Counted from the stretch's first letter, positions 1 to 10,670 are shown. The stretch is DNA of 64,000 nucleotides from Argyresthia goedartella (GCA_949825045.1 OX463806.1:43672208-43736207); one strand, 5' to 3'. Program-made: numbers and translations. Notes: a model not told the origin generated them from the sequence alone.

Positions 1-473
1 GTACATTTTTCGCAGCCATACAAAGAATTGTGAGATTTTATACACTTAATAAACGCTCTTGCTGGTGCATCAGCAATAATACAACTCACTCGAAAAGAGA
101 ATGTTTTGCCTTTAAATATTATGCCACTATTTTCCAGCTCAACGCACTCGTCCACAAATGGACGAAGGTAATTATTAACGCTATGAGGCTTAGAGCTTCC
201 ATAGTACAATCCAACAACAAACGGTTTTTTATCAGTACTTTGGTCTAATGTACATAAAATAGGCCAGAATGCGTTTGTTGTACTGGCATGCACCGGCAGA
301 CCATCTACATTTAGAGTGACAGATAGCAACAAGTCACTGATTTGACGCATCTTTGTTCCAATTATAGGGTAGTTATGTGGAATCAATCCAGATGAAGCTT
401 TCTCAATAATTTGAGGCAAAAGTCCAATGTACCTAGTCGGTCCATAAGTTCTGTCACAAACATTTTGCCGCAT
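1..473 (-). CDS. Transposase-domain-containing protein, downstream part (partial, runs off the left edge)
   Basis: A long minus-strand reading frame stays open from about 473 to base 1, where the window cuts it. It contains the block L-N-V-D-G-L-P-V-H-A-S followed by F-W-P-I-L, then P-F-V-V-G-L-Y-Y-G-S-S-K-P and a region reading FVDECVELENSGI. This order is the hallmark of a family annotated in many insect genomes as 'transposase domain-containing protein' or uncharacterised protein; that assignment is from memory of the family, not a search. Its role is presumed to be in a DNA transposon or a gene domesticated from one. It is probably one protein with the 1205-1657 frame, since the order of blocks matches. 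The first residues before Y-I-G-L-L-P come from an inverted repeat shared with 1193-1218 and are probably not original coding sequence. Confidence 0.65.
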   Translation of the reverse strand, partial: MRQNVCDRTYGPTRYIGLLPQIIEKASSGLIPHNYPIIGTKMRQISDLLLSVTLNVDGLPVHASTTNAFWPILCTLDQSTDKKPFVVGLYYGSSKPHSVNNYLRPFVDECVELENSGIIFKGKTFSFRVSCIIADAPARAFIKCIKSHNSLYGCEKC

Positions 474-1218
474 AGTAAATAATACCAAGTTTATTTTTAT
501 TTAATACTATATATGGTTTGATAGCTCATTAAATACTGATAAATTAGAACGGTTATTGGATTTAAATTCTTAAAGCCATATTACACAAATGCTAGTTTCT
601 TCAGAGATTTTGCACTTTTTTAACCAATCAAAAATACGGACGTGATTCACTTTATATTTTTTCCATGACTCTTAAAACCTTTCAAACTTACGTGAGATTT
701 TAGTCAGAACCCTCTCTGAACCCGTTACCTTCATTTTGAAGCATAAGATAACTAAGTCTGGGTAAAACTAATTTTCATATTCACATTTTACGTAGTGTAC
801 TTGTTGCCCACAAGATCATTTTTATACGTTTTTTTGAAAACGTAAAAAGTACGTAAAGTTCTCTTTGGGAGCAGTTGGAACTGAAAGCTAACAGAAAATC
901 AAATGCTAGTTGTTAAGCATGGTCTAAAATCGAGGTTTCAGAATAAATAAAAAAAAGCTTGTTGGTTATCTGGAACACTGTTTTTTTATTAAATTTGTGG
1001 TAAGTGGTATTTTTGTCAGTTGCGGCGTGTTTTTGGGTTCGCGATTGTCTCAAGTTGTAAGGTTTTTTGTCATATTGCGATAATCGTACAAAATGTATTG
1101 TATTGCAATTTGATTCGTATAAAATAGGCTTTTTAATCATGTATAAAACGAATAATAAAAAGTTTATTGCTGAGTTTTATCTATCAAAAACCTTGTGACA
1201 GAACTTAAGGACCGACTA
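434..1218. mobile_element. 785-bp segment with 26-bp terminal inverted repeats, interrupting the transposase-domain gene
   Basis: Bases 434-459 and the reverse complement of 1193-1218 match at 25 of 26 positions (core TAGTCGGTCC ... TTCTGTCACAA). Both outer ends begin with TA, as expected for a Tc1/mariner-type TA target duplication. The interior (460-1192) is AT-rich and has no recognisable gene. The segment lies between two pieces of one protein family. It also supplies the stop codon of the upstream piece and the first residues of the downstream piece, so it is either an insertion or an intron made from an insertion. Confidence 0.6.
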
Positions 1219-1657
1219 TGTATATAAATGATCCACCATCACATTCTACAATATTGACATGCTTTGGTGTTTGTAATAATGTTCGTGAATCTTTCGGCAA
1301 AAAAGGATGAAAAGAGTGTAATATTTTTAATAAACCGTCTACAGCAGAATGGGAAATATTGTGCTTTTGTGACCAATTACCAAGAGATGAGGTCAAATCA
1401 ATATTATTCTCAATATCAGTTTGATCTTTTTCTAGAGTAATATTTAAACAATTACTGGAAGAATCACAAACATTATCAAGAGTATTGTTCGAGAAATAAC
1501 ATTCACTTACATCACTAAACGTTGAAATCGAGTTCAGATTGTTACTCGCAATCACACAATCATTATCATCAATCCTCAACTCGCGTGTTATTTGGTTTAT
1601 TATTTTGTTTCGTTGTCTGCTTCTTGTCCTATTTGGTATAGTAGAATATTGAGACAT
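1205..1657 (-). CDS. Transposase-domain-containing protein, N-terminal part
   Basis: The frame starts at the ATG at 1657-1655 (MSQYSTIPNRTRSRQ) and runs about 150 codons to a TAA inside the inverted repeat at 1205. Its second half holds W-S-Q-K-H-N-I-S-H-S-A-V-D-G-L-L-K-I-L and L-P-K-D-S-R-T-L-L-Q-T-P, then C-D-G-G-S-F-I-Y-I. A helix with HNISH and the LPKD.RTLL.TP block is characteristic of the N-terminal region of insect transposase-domain proteins (family memory). The middle is acidic and low in complexity. The frame is open upstream into the preceding gene, but the ATG at 1657 is preferred because the upstream sequence is coding in another frame for the DUF4806 protein. The last three residues (V-G-P) and the stop come from the inverted repeat. 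Confidence 0.6.
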   Translation of the reverse strand: MSQYSTIPNRTRSRQRNKIINQITRELRIDDNDCVIASNNLNSISTFSDVSECYFSNNTLDNVCDSSSNCLNITLEKDQTDIENNIDLTSSLGNWSQKHNISHSAVDGLLKILHSFHPFLPKDSRTLLQTPKHVNIVECDGGSFIYIVGP

Positions 1658-1661
1658 ACAA

Positions 1662-1795
1662 TTATTGACTTGGTCTTGCTCTTCTGCCCTCTCGCCCTCC
1701 ATCGCGGTCTTTGGCAAATCTAAACCAGCTTGTTAAGGCATTTTTAATTTCAATTTCTGTTGCTGTTTCAGCTATCTTGTTTCTACGAACTGCAT
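1662..1795 (-). CDS. DUF4806 protein, last exon
   Basis: A splice acceptor (TTATTACAG) precedes base 1795. Two bases complete a codon begun at 3855, and 44 codons including the stop follow: NAVRRNKIAETATEIEIKNA, then LTSWFRFAKDRDGGREGRRA and a TAA at 1664-1662. The V-I-I/N-A-V-R-R-N-K junction and the basic C-terminal tail fit the end of DUF4806 proteins, which usually finish with a helix and a charged tail. The exon overlaps the open upstream extension of the next gene's frame; the stop lies 4 bases before that gene's ATG. Phase agreement across a 2-kb intron supports the join. Confidence 0.7.
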
Positions 1796-3854
1796 CTGTA
1801 ATAAGAATATAATGTTACTATTTTTTTCTCGTCGGATCAATGTCAGACAAGTTCGGAATAGAAAAGGGTCAACGCAATAAATGCGGTTAGATAAGATAAG
1901 ATAAGAATATTCTTTATTTTACACCAGGAAAATAGATTTAGAACATTCAAAATACATACCTATATATTACTACTGAGCAATCTCTAGTATGCATAATTAC
2001 CAGTAAGTATTCATACACCCCATTCATCCTACCTATCCTCATTTGACCTACATGAAAATGACCTAAATGCTCGATTGGCATTAAAAAAAAAAGTATTTTA
2101 TCATTTTTCTTGCTGACTGTAATTTTTTTTCAAAATCTGTAAATGCCGTTCATAATATCTCAAAAAGTTATGGATGGTCTCCTAGGAACGTTTTCCTGTA
2201 CCTGCCATTAACTGCCCCCATCTTAAAAATCCACCTGTAGTTATTAGAGGTGAGGCGTATTTATCGCAACAGATATTTAAATGTCACTGTTCCGTCCTGT
2301 TATACGAAGTACGAATTCACTGTTCTTTTTAGTAACAGCATGTCACAGCGATATGTTCCGATATTTTGTCATACTTGTGACACGTAACAACTGTTATTTT
2401 TAGTAACTGCTATTTTTAGTAACAGTTGTTACGTGTCACAGTACGAAATACCTGTGGTTTTTAGTAACAGCATGTTACAGCGATATGTTCCGATATTTCA
2501 TAACATAAATATCGGCTGTCACAACTTGTGACACGTAACAACTGTTGTTTTTAGTAACAGCATGTTATAGCGATATGTTCCGATATTTCTTCCGATAGTT
2601 TTTCTGTTTGATGAATAAGACCGTAACTTAACTTTTTGCTTTTCACTGACTGCTGTGAATGATATTTTAAATTCCTCGTGAACGGCCTACTGCAAAAAGA
2701 TCGATTGCCTGGACCTTTATTTAGGATCCTAGCAACAGAACCTTCTTTCTAAAATTTGTAAAAAAATATGTGTTAATCACGGAAACACATCAAACCTAAA
2801 AATATTTTTTTCTCCACAATTTTAATTCATTTCACAATATCAGTAGTTCTCAAAAAAAATATTATTCTACATTGTGAGCACTACTGAATTGTGTTTTGAT
2901 TCCTATATATTTTTTCATATTGATAAAAACAACTTTATTCACAAAATCCATAAATACTTAGATATAGCATTGCTACAACTTTATTGAAATGGACATTCCT
3001 TTACAATAAAGTTTTAGCAATACAATATTTTGAATTAATTTCAAACTGAGATAATATCGCTAAACTAAAAGTCAGAAAATTCACTAACGGTCCTTATGCA
3101 TGAATACCAAATCTGCAATAGTATGCGTGGCCTACCCGACTCATCCCGATGTTCGTCGGCCATATTTGAGCGTTGCACTTTCCAACGTTTTTGGAAACAA
3201 TATCGACAGTCCAAACGAACCCGATTGCAACGTTTCCAACAGTTAGATGTAGAACACGATTCGTCGCAGAATGACTCGACTGTACCCGAGTCGCTTGCGT
3301 TTTGTTCGTTCAAATTTGTTGGTGAAATAATGAATGTTTAGTTTCTTTAAAATATTGTCTTTCTTTATTCAAATAAAAGGTTATAGAATTTGTTACATTT
3401 AGGAATAACAAACAATATTTTCGAACATTCGAATGATTGCCATTTTCGAAAGTTTTATTCGAAAACGTTCATCTTTACTTTGAATTTTATCGTTTTTTTT
3501 TTTTCTTTTTGTTCGCGCGCTGCAACTGTGTTTGAATTTGATAAAGCCACATGATTTATGAAAAAACCCAGGTGTTTGCTGTATTCATATACCTCTGATC
3601 TGCTCGGAATGGCTTGGAACGGCCCGAGTAGTTGGGCTGTTATTTAGTAACAGGTTTTTGGAACTGTTATTTTTATGGAACTGGAACAGGTATTGGATTT
3701 TACCTCTTATGACCCACCTCTAGTAGTTATATGGCGTGCCAGTACCAATATTTGACCACTACCTATAAATTATATTTGATGTTGACTGTATTAAAACTGC
3801 AAACTTCAAAAGTTGAAATCTTGCAATGTGCAGAGGTGTGTAGCAGGTACTTAC
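1796..3854 (-). other. Intron of the DUF4806 gene, repeat-rich
   Basis: This stretch lies between two in-phase exons. It contains a LINE-like tail near 1885-1960 (GATAAGATAAGAATATTCTTTATTTTACA), the direct and inverted repeat cluster at 2290-2600, and overlapping short frames at 3065-3341 that I do not recognise. I see no other gene. Confidence 0.5.
2290..2600. repeat. Cluster of degenerate direct and inverted repeats
   Basis: The phrase GCGATATGTTCCGATATT occurs three times (near 2348, 2478 and 2570). CACGTAACAACTGTT occurs twice directly (near 2380 and 2536) and once inverted (AACAGTTGTTACGTGTCAC near 2422). The phrase TTTTTAGTAACAGCATGT.ACAG precedes each GCGATATG copy, giving an imperfect repeat of about 100-120 bp with internal hairpins. 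Confidence 0.7.
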
Positions 3855-4014
3855 TTATAATTACTTCTGTAAGTCGAATTTTTTGTAAGCTGTACTTGTC
3901 GTTTTTCCCACTCCAGTTACACTGAAGTGCCAATGACGTGGAGAACACTCGTTGAAGTATTCTTCTTGTAATCGTAGCAGTTGTGTTTCCACCCACAAAG
4001 CTTAAATTATTTAT
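3855..4014 (-). CDS. DUF4806 protein, exon with the C-terminal half of the domain
   Basis: The acceptor TTGTTTTCAG lies just above 4014 and the donor GTAAGT just below 3855. The 160-bp exon reads INNLSFVGGNTTATITRRIL, then QRVFSTSLALQCNWSGKNDK and a LQKIRLTEVII end. The G-G-N-T...I-T-R-R-I-L-Q-R-V-F...L-A-L-Q-C-N-W-S-G pattern corresponds to the DUF4806 core, where a glycine pair is followed by a helix, 'ILK..F.NELA..CNW.G' and a lysine-rich strand. It begins in phase 0 and ends in phase 1, matching both neighbours. DUF4806 has no established biochemical role that I know of; members occur in many insect genomes in high copy, suggesting a link to mobile DNA. Confidence 0.75.
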
Positions 4015-4071
4015 CTGAAAACAAGGTGATGATTTATTTGGCAAAATACACACAAATAGAGGGCTATCTAT

Positions 4072-4780
4072 GCAACGTGTTACAAAACATCCTAACTCTT
4101 TTTACAGGGTGTAAACTTAAAGGGTCAACAGAATGTCAAGTCTGTAAAAAAAATTGTTGAAACAAATAATTTAATTTTATAACTTCAAATTTGAAAAAAA
4201 AATAGTTTTTGGTACTAGATCAAATTAAATAATTTGTTTGTGTGTGTAGGTGCATTTGCATAGCTTTGAGTTGTTGCAACATTGTGAAAGTCAATGAAAA
4301 CAATATTTAAAACACAACTTTTCTCCCGCCACAGCGTTCACCTTTTATAAATCTAAAAATCAACGGAACATAATAATAATTCTTTATTGCACAGAAAACA
4401 CAATGGAAAAAATACAACGAACAATATGCAAAGGTGAGCTTATTTCTAAAAAGAAATTTCTTACAGCTAACCTGTGAGGAAAGGAAAAAATATTTATAGA
4501 GAGGTAGTCCTAGTGTACAATTAAGATTTAAAAGAAAGAAATAAAGTCAATATACTATCAGATAAATCACAATACATCCTACACATACTATAAAATAAAT
4601 TAATAGAATACAATAAATACATAGATACACATACATACTATAAGATACTCACTATGCGGAAGAGAGGAGATGCTGTTTCTACTTTTTCTTAAAAGAGAAC
4701 ATCATAGAGCAAAAAGCTATTACCAGCTATTACCCTGTAAAAAGAGTTAGGATCTTTTGTAAAACATTGTAACAGGCACG
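4072..4780. mobile_element. Inverted-repeat-bounded segment containing a LINE 3' tail
   Basis: CCTAACTCTTTTTACAGGGT at 4091-4110 is repeated exactly in inverse orientation at 4732-4751. The similarity extends outward over about 40 bp (GTTACAAAACAT against its inverse near 4755-4775). Inside, 4367-4700 resembles the 3' end of a minus-strand LINE (AATAATAATAATTCTTTATTGCA). The segment sits in an intron of the DUF4806 gene. Confidence 0.55.
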
Positions 4781-4978
4781 ACCTTTTACTTCAGGTTTGG
4801 CCTGACAATAAATTATTTATTTTTAAGAATGACCTACCAGCGTTTTATTTTAAACAAAGGTAGGGACCGTTACAACTTGGTTACTACCGCTACAAATCAC
4901 TGTAAAGATTAATACCGATTTACAAACTCTGGGATTGAGACAATACTTATAAATAAATAAGAGTAGATGCTAACATAC

Positions 4979-5181
4979 CAAATTTTGTTTGTTTTCCCGG
5001 TTTTCTAGCCAAATTTGTATATTGTTTAAATCTTCAACAGACTTCATAGGCAGGGCAATCTCGTCCGGTAAAGTGATCTTGGTAGGTTCCACAGCTGACA
5101 ATCTCAGTAAAATGTCATTCTGAGTACCCTTTATTTGCTTGACTTCTGTTTGGATATCTGCTATGTATTTGGCTATCAATG
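4979..5181 (-). CDS. DUF4806 protein, exon with coiled helix and start of the domain
   Basis: The acceptor TGTTTTAG precedes 5181 and the donor GTATGT follows 4979. The 203-bp exon starts in phase 1 and ends in phase 0. It encodes an amphipathic helix (IAKYIADIQTEVKQIKGTQN, then DILLRLSAVE) and then L-P-D-E-I-A-L-P-M-K-S-V-E-D-L-N-N-I-Q-I-W-L. The phrase LP(M/L)K(S/T)VEDL.....WL is the usual opening of DUF4806. The helix before it is where these proteins usually carry a predicted coiled coil. Confidence 0.75.
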
Positions 5182-5310
5182 CTAAAACAAAAACACAATA
5201 TTTTGTTAATCAAGCCACAGATGATGCCTCTGGTCCATGCACTGGAAAGACCATGTAGGTACTTATACTTTTTATTACAGTAGTAGAAACATACTTAAAG
5301 AACCATTAAT

Positions 5311-5384
5311 TTAGTCTATGGCCGACAGCTTTTTTTCTGTTGGTGTTGCAGTTGCAGATGGGCTTCGGGATGATAGCGGAGAAT
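5311..5384 (-). CDS. Possible alternative terminal exon of the DUF4806 gene
   Basis: A good acceptor (ATTTTTTACAG) precedes 5384 and the phase matches the exon ending at 5491. The peptide reads SPLSSRSPSATATPTEKKLS and then reaches an in-frame TAA at 5313-5311 with no donor before it. If used, it would give a truncated protein lacking the domain. If skipped, the 5491 exon joins 4979-5181 in frame. It may be a remnant of a former cassette exon. Confidence 0.35.
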
Positions 5385-5490
5385 CTGTAAAAAATTACAG
5401 TAATTTGGTAATTTAATAAACAATTATATTATTATATAATTATATCAACAATCAACAATTTATGAATGTTAGTATATGACAAGAGCTTAC

Positions 5491-5595
5491 CAACGTTGAA
5501 GTTTTGAAGTAAATATCTCGGTGTAGGTGCATATGCACAGCTCGGAGAATAAATTGGAGGATTTTCTCTTGAATCTGGCTCAACTTGTTTCTCTG
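5491..5595 (-). CDS. DUF4806 protein, linker exon
   Basis: A 105-bp exon with acceptor TTTTTTTAG above 5595 and donor GTAAGC below 5491, in phase 1 at both ends. It encodes A-E-K-Q-V-E-P-D-S-R-E-N-P-P-I-Y-S-P and then a proline/tyrosine-rich stretch ending in LLQNFNV. No domain is visible; it fits the disordered linker between the N-terminal part and the DUF4806 domain. Confidence 0.65.
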
Positions 5596-5829
5596 CTAAA
5601 AAAATTAAACATTATAGGTACCTACAAAGCATTAAGATAGTTTAATTTGAGTACAAATATCAAGCCAACAATACATGTTGGGCCGACATGTACCTACAGA
5701 CCACTTGTCATGCAGTTCATGCTGTTGGCAATTTTTCAGACACAAGTCAAAGAAGCTCATGAACGCTGGCATGCTCGTCGCCCAACATCTATAGCTGGCT
5801 TTATAAGATAAGCATTAGAACTTGCTTAC

Positions 5830-5922
5830 CAATAAGAGACTGTCTTGGTAATTTGTCATTGGTGTCATATTGTGGAGTGTTTGCTCTATGCTCTTTCTGT
5901 TCCTGTGGCTCACGACTTATTT
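5830..5922 (-). CDS. DUF4806 protein, linker exon
   Basis: A 93-bp exon with acceptor TTTATTACAG above 5922 and donor GTAAGC below 5830, in phase 1 at both ends. It encodes a charged linker, EISREPQEQKEHRANTPQYD and TNDKLPRQSLI. Because this exon and the next are multiples of three and flanked by phase-1 introns, each could be skipped without breaking the frame. Confidence 0.65.
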
Positions 5923-6153
5923 CTGTAATAAAAAAATATTAGGTAGGTAGCTAGGTAGGTATTTAGAACTGTTATGGAAGTTAGTCTATAACCTCAAAAT
6001 TTTAATGACAAGGAAAGCACAGATAGAGGGTTCCTAACTCCCTACAGACAAGCGACTTCCTGTATAATCTTATTTGTGCAAGCGACTCTCCTCAATGTAA
6101 GGGCACTATAATAGGTACCTTAAATTAACTGACTTACTACTATAGGTACCTAC

Positions 6154-6387
6154 CAGTAGCTAATGGATTCGGTGATGTCTGATCATTTCGTGATTTGACC
6201 GACGGTTCTCGAGGTGGAGAAGGGTATTTAATGTTATTAATATAGTTTTCAGCTTCTTCACTCTCACTATCCGTAGCAATCACATGTACCTTTCTCTTTC
6301 TCTTTTTGTAAGGTTGCTCCGCCTCCGATATTAGCTCCGAGTCACTCTCAGCCTGTTTGCACTTCTCTCGAGCTAAGAGTAAATCAT
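6154..6387 (-). CDS. DUF4806 protein, upstream charged exon (5' end of gene not found)
   Basis: Acceptor ATTTACTTTTCAG above 6387 and donor GTAGGT below 6154 define a 234-bp exon starting with two bases of a split codon. It encodes DDLLLAREKCKQAESDSELI, a strongly basic patch (K-K-R-K-R-K-V) that could be a nuclear localisation signal, and an acidic serine run (DSESEEAENYINN). The layout 'helix, basic patch, acidic run' matches the usual N-terminal third of DUF4806 proteins. The first exon, which normally encodes a short beta-rich region, is not visible between 6388 and about 10,000. Confidence 0.65.
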
Positions 6388-9300
6388 CTGAAAAGTAAAT
6401 AAATAAAATACATGAATAATATACCTACCTAGATCTCATTGAAGTCTCAAAGTTAGTTAAGTGTCTGTAAATATGACCCTACATAATCCGACATCAATGG
6501 ACGATTACTTCATTTGTAAGACAGATTTTTGTCACTTTCGTAATCTTAAATGATTGATCTCGTTTATAACTAGCATATAATCGTAGAAAGAAAGACAAAA
6601 ACTTAATTTTGCAAATTTTTGAGTTTACAACATTGAGTTCTGCCAAAGTTAATTATTTTGTAGACATTTAGTAAAACAATTATAACAATTAGATTTGTAG
6701 CGTAAAATGAGTTTTTTTAACGGTTAACGTTAAAAGAACATATTATTAAAACATTCACGCAAAGAACTATAGTAAAAAAAACAATAAAACGTGTAAAAAT
6801 TAAATATTAATAATAGGGTCATAATGACCCTCCTCAACCTCGGCGTGAGATTCTGCACCACATCCTCGCCGGGTTAAATTTATAATAATAATAATGTGTG
6901 GGACAACTCACACACGGCCATCTGACCCCAAACTCCACCCAAACTCTTGGTCCAGTTCTTACAATGGCATCCATGAGAAAACTTGAAGTTGTTTTTTTTA
7001 TATTTTTGTTATTTTAAGACCGATTCTGCTATGCAAACTAAACGTCCTTGGAAATAGTCGATTTTGTATGTAGTTACCCTTGAGTTGATGAGTTGGTTTG
7101 GGTTCTACTTTAATTACTTTTAAAAAATTCACGCAAACGGAGTTGCGGGCAACAGCTAGTATCATATATTATTGCTCGCGACTGTACGTATAGCACTTTC
7201 CATACCAATTAATCGTATTCTCATAATAATGAAAAATAAAACTACCACTGAAGTCAGCCATCCTCCGTTACCCCCCATTTGGAGAGTTGTCTTTTTGTTC
7301 GGTTTCGAAGTTGGCTCCTATTATTACAGTCATGTGAATGTTTTGTTTCATATATTAATTATTGCGAAAGTATTTAATATCATTTTATTTTAATTCTCCA
7401 AACTTATTTAAGAACAATAAAACTTAGTAAATTTATTTACCCTATTTATGAGGGTATTATCAGTCTATCAATTTACAATCACAGTGCTTTCCAATAATTT
7501 AATCAACTTTCAATTATTTGTAGGATATGCATGGGTAAGCAAGAAGTTATGACTATAAAACAATCGATGCTTTAAAATCAAAAAAAATATTTGTGAAACC
7601 GCATTAGCCTAAACAGGAAAATAACTCCATTGGCATAAAACCGGGGAAAAAAGCGGAAAAACAGTGTACCTGGCAATACTGCGGCGACAGGCGGGGGAGG
7701 GGCGAGCGATGCGCTAGTTTGTTGTCTATAAAGTCGTGAAACTAAAGAGTGAGATTTTGCTAATACTCTTATACTAAATCAGCTATTTTTACTGTAACCT
7801 GAGTTTTAAAAAAATAAAGAGCTTATACTATTGCTTTTAAAACCAATAAGTTGCTTTAATAATGTTAGTAAATGTATCAATTTGTCCTCAAAATAATTAG
7901 TTACGTTTCACATCCGTTTTCACGACTAATGCCCGGTTCCTATATTTAACGGATCGTCATCCGCAAAAGGAACTGTCCGTTTTTCCCTAACCAACTACGA
8001 GTCGTTAATACCGTTCCACAATTTACTTTCTGTACCTTTTACCTACGGACGTCCGTTGGTCATAGATGTCATTGAAATACCGACGCGCCCTCTTCACTCA
8101 GAGATGTACGTTTCGTTATATGCAGGATTGAAATTTGTAATAAGATAAAGTTCAAGCCGATACTAATAATATTTACATACGAATTGATCTTAGAGTTCTC
8201 TAAACTTATGATGTTTATTAGAGCTATACGAACGCAGGCATCTTCGTGACATATTTTTTTCCTTACCAAACTTAATAGAATTCATAGAAAACATAACAAG
8301 AACGGAACGTTCAGCGCGCGAAAAAGACATTTGACTCGACATTGACATCCATCAATTGAAATATATATCCTGCAAAAAGTTTGAGTCTTCTTACAGTCGA
8401 CAAATTCTTCAAATAATACAAAGTGTTGGTGGTTTGAAATGTATATTACGCCGGTGAGTACCTATCATCTTCCCATTTGATTTATCTACAAATTTGTCTG
8501 CCGCCTAGTAGGCATGCACCGTTTTTGCCTCGGTACCTAAATCTTCATTCAGGGCTAAGACTCAGGGATATTTCTGTCGGTTCTTTCGTTCTAGTGGCTC
8601 CCTCATGGCTGAGGATCGTGACCGTCATGGTTGTTGGTACGGGGCTTGTTCAGTGATCTCCCATTTGTTCTGTCCTGGGCTGCATGTTTTGCCTATTATC
8701 TTCTGCTGAGTCAGTCTTGCTGGAGTTCGATATAATTTCGAACACTTCTCTGTCACTATCTGATGAACTGGTCATTTTAAATTCAAAATTACTTTTTGGA
8801 CGTCCTCCTCTATTACCGCTTGGGCATCGACTAGGCCTTGTTCCTGTTAGACATATGTAAGTAATGCTATTGGTGATTACGTTGACATTTCTCTAAAATC
8901 TCATATAAGGATATGTTCTCATTGGTTACTCAGTGAGGGGCCGAATGTCATGTTCGTATATATCAACGTAAGTTTGTCAAAACCGTTAGTTTACAAACTA
9001 AGGCGTTAATTTGTAAACTATCGACAAATTGTAAACCAGACCGACAGGGTTTAGAATTTACGTTTCTTTTGTTCTTACTTGTCAATCTAACATGAAAACA
9101 TGAATTCAAGTTTTAAATCCGTTCTCAATTTAACGGTTTTATTATAATCTAACGCGTCATATCTTAAGCAGTACAGTTTAAAATTTATCGATAGTTTGTA
9201 AACTAACGAGAAAAAATAAAGTATATCAGATAATAAACGAATGGTTTTGACAATCTTACGGTGACATATATACTTATTTGACACATCGTGACATTTCTAT

Positions 9301-9487
9301 TCAATGGCGCAAAATTATGGGCGCAGGGTGTTAATTGTCGGGCACGAACTGGCGAAGTACGCCAAAAAACAATTAAACGCAAGTAGGTCAAAGAGTTTAT
9401 ATATAAATTAAAACACACTGTACAAGTAGGTAGATAAAACAGTTCCTATGTATTTTCTAAAAATATATCGAAATATCGAAATATCTC
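6388..9487. other. No gene recognised
   Basis: AT-rich sequence with short GC-richer islands (near 7680 and 8550-8830). Short frames here have no recognisable motif. It may hold the unseen first exon of the DUF4806 gene and is probably also intron of the ferlin gene. Confidence 0.4.
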
Positions 9488-9605
9488 CTTCAACCCGCAC
9501 TGAGCCAGCGTGATGGAGTATGGCTAAATCTTTCTAGCTTCCAGTTAAAGGGCTGTGCCCCTTGGTAGGGACATTAATGGGCTTCATTTATTTTATCATT
9601 TCTTT
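9488..9605 (+). mobile_element. 3' part of a tRNA-derived SINE
   Basis: The stretch CGCACTGAGCCAGCG...GGAGTATGGCT, then AAAGGGCTGTGCCCCTTGG.AGGGACATTAATG, closely matches 28,960-29,055, where it follows a tRNA-like head. The head is missing here. Confidence 0.7.
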
Positions 9606-10670
9606 ATAACGAAATATCTTTGCTACGTTTTATCATAGATATTTTAACTGACATCGAAAGTAAGGTAAAGGGGTATATGCTTCAATCTACCTCTCCCTTT
9701 CCAAGCGAAACAAGGATAGGGAGATTGACGCTGTCCCTTATACTATCGCGATCTTCGTGGCTAATTTGACGCTAAGGTCTAGTCGGCCATAATAATTACA
9801 AAGCCTAACTCGAACATAAAAGCTTCACATATGACACTCAACCATGACGCGAGGCGCGGTGCCGCGAAAGCTTGGTCGAGCGATGAATGAATAGTAGATT
9901 GAGAGTGGATATCAAATAAACTGCAAGCACATGACAGCGACTGCGCTTGCGCTTCACCGCACATCACGCGCCAATTAAAATGGCATTTCAGATAACTTGT
10001 TCCTTCGCCGATAATTTGGCTGTAGTATAACTGAAAAAATAATAATGAGGAAAAGCAATAACCGGTTGCCAGACTCCGACCATAATTCCCCCCACCCCAC
10101 TTTCCAAAAATAAAATAGTGGGTATATATTTGCCAGATTGTCCTAAAAGTGATGATATTGCGTCCCTTTGCGGCTTTGCGAAATAGTAGGGCCGGCTATT
10201 ATAGCCAGGCTAGCTCACGCCCGAATACCACGAGGCGAAGTAGGTCAACGTACGACTAGGGGGAGCGACCTGTTACTGTTTTTCGGTAAGTATCAGGCCG
10301 AAAAAAACATATGTTCGTGTACAACTTTGTCCTGGGATACTTTAATGGAAAATTCAAAATATTTTGTTTTGAGTTTTGAGTATTTTTTGAAGATCTAAGG
10401 GAAAAACCAAAAGAGTTAGGGGTTTCTCACGAAGTAAGCTCGTCACAAACTGAAATTTCACAACCCAATTTCACACTATTCATTACATTGGAAATTGTAT
10501 CCAGGTCCAAAGTACCTGCCGAATGAACTAATATGATCTGATATGATCTTGTCTTCAAGACTCTCCAACGTGCTTGTGTTCAGATAAAGGCTCAACTTTG
10601 TTAACTCAAATGCAATATTTTAAATGGGTATTTCTTCCAGATCCATTAAAAAAAGACAATCGTCACTTAC

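Noticed and set aside
3065..3341. Overlapping frames on both strands (81-82 codons) as an extra exon or gene
   Set aside because: Neither translation shows a recognisable motif, both lie in the intron between well-phased DUF4806 exons, and the opposite-strand openness suggests chance.
9779..9967. 62-codon minus-strand frame as the next ferlin exon
   Set aside because: No ferlin motif, no suitable splice sites in the required phase.
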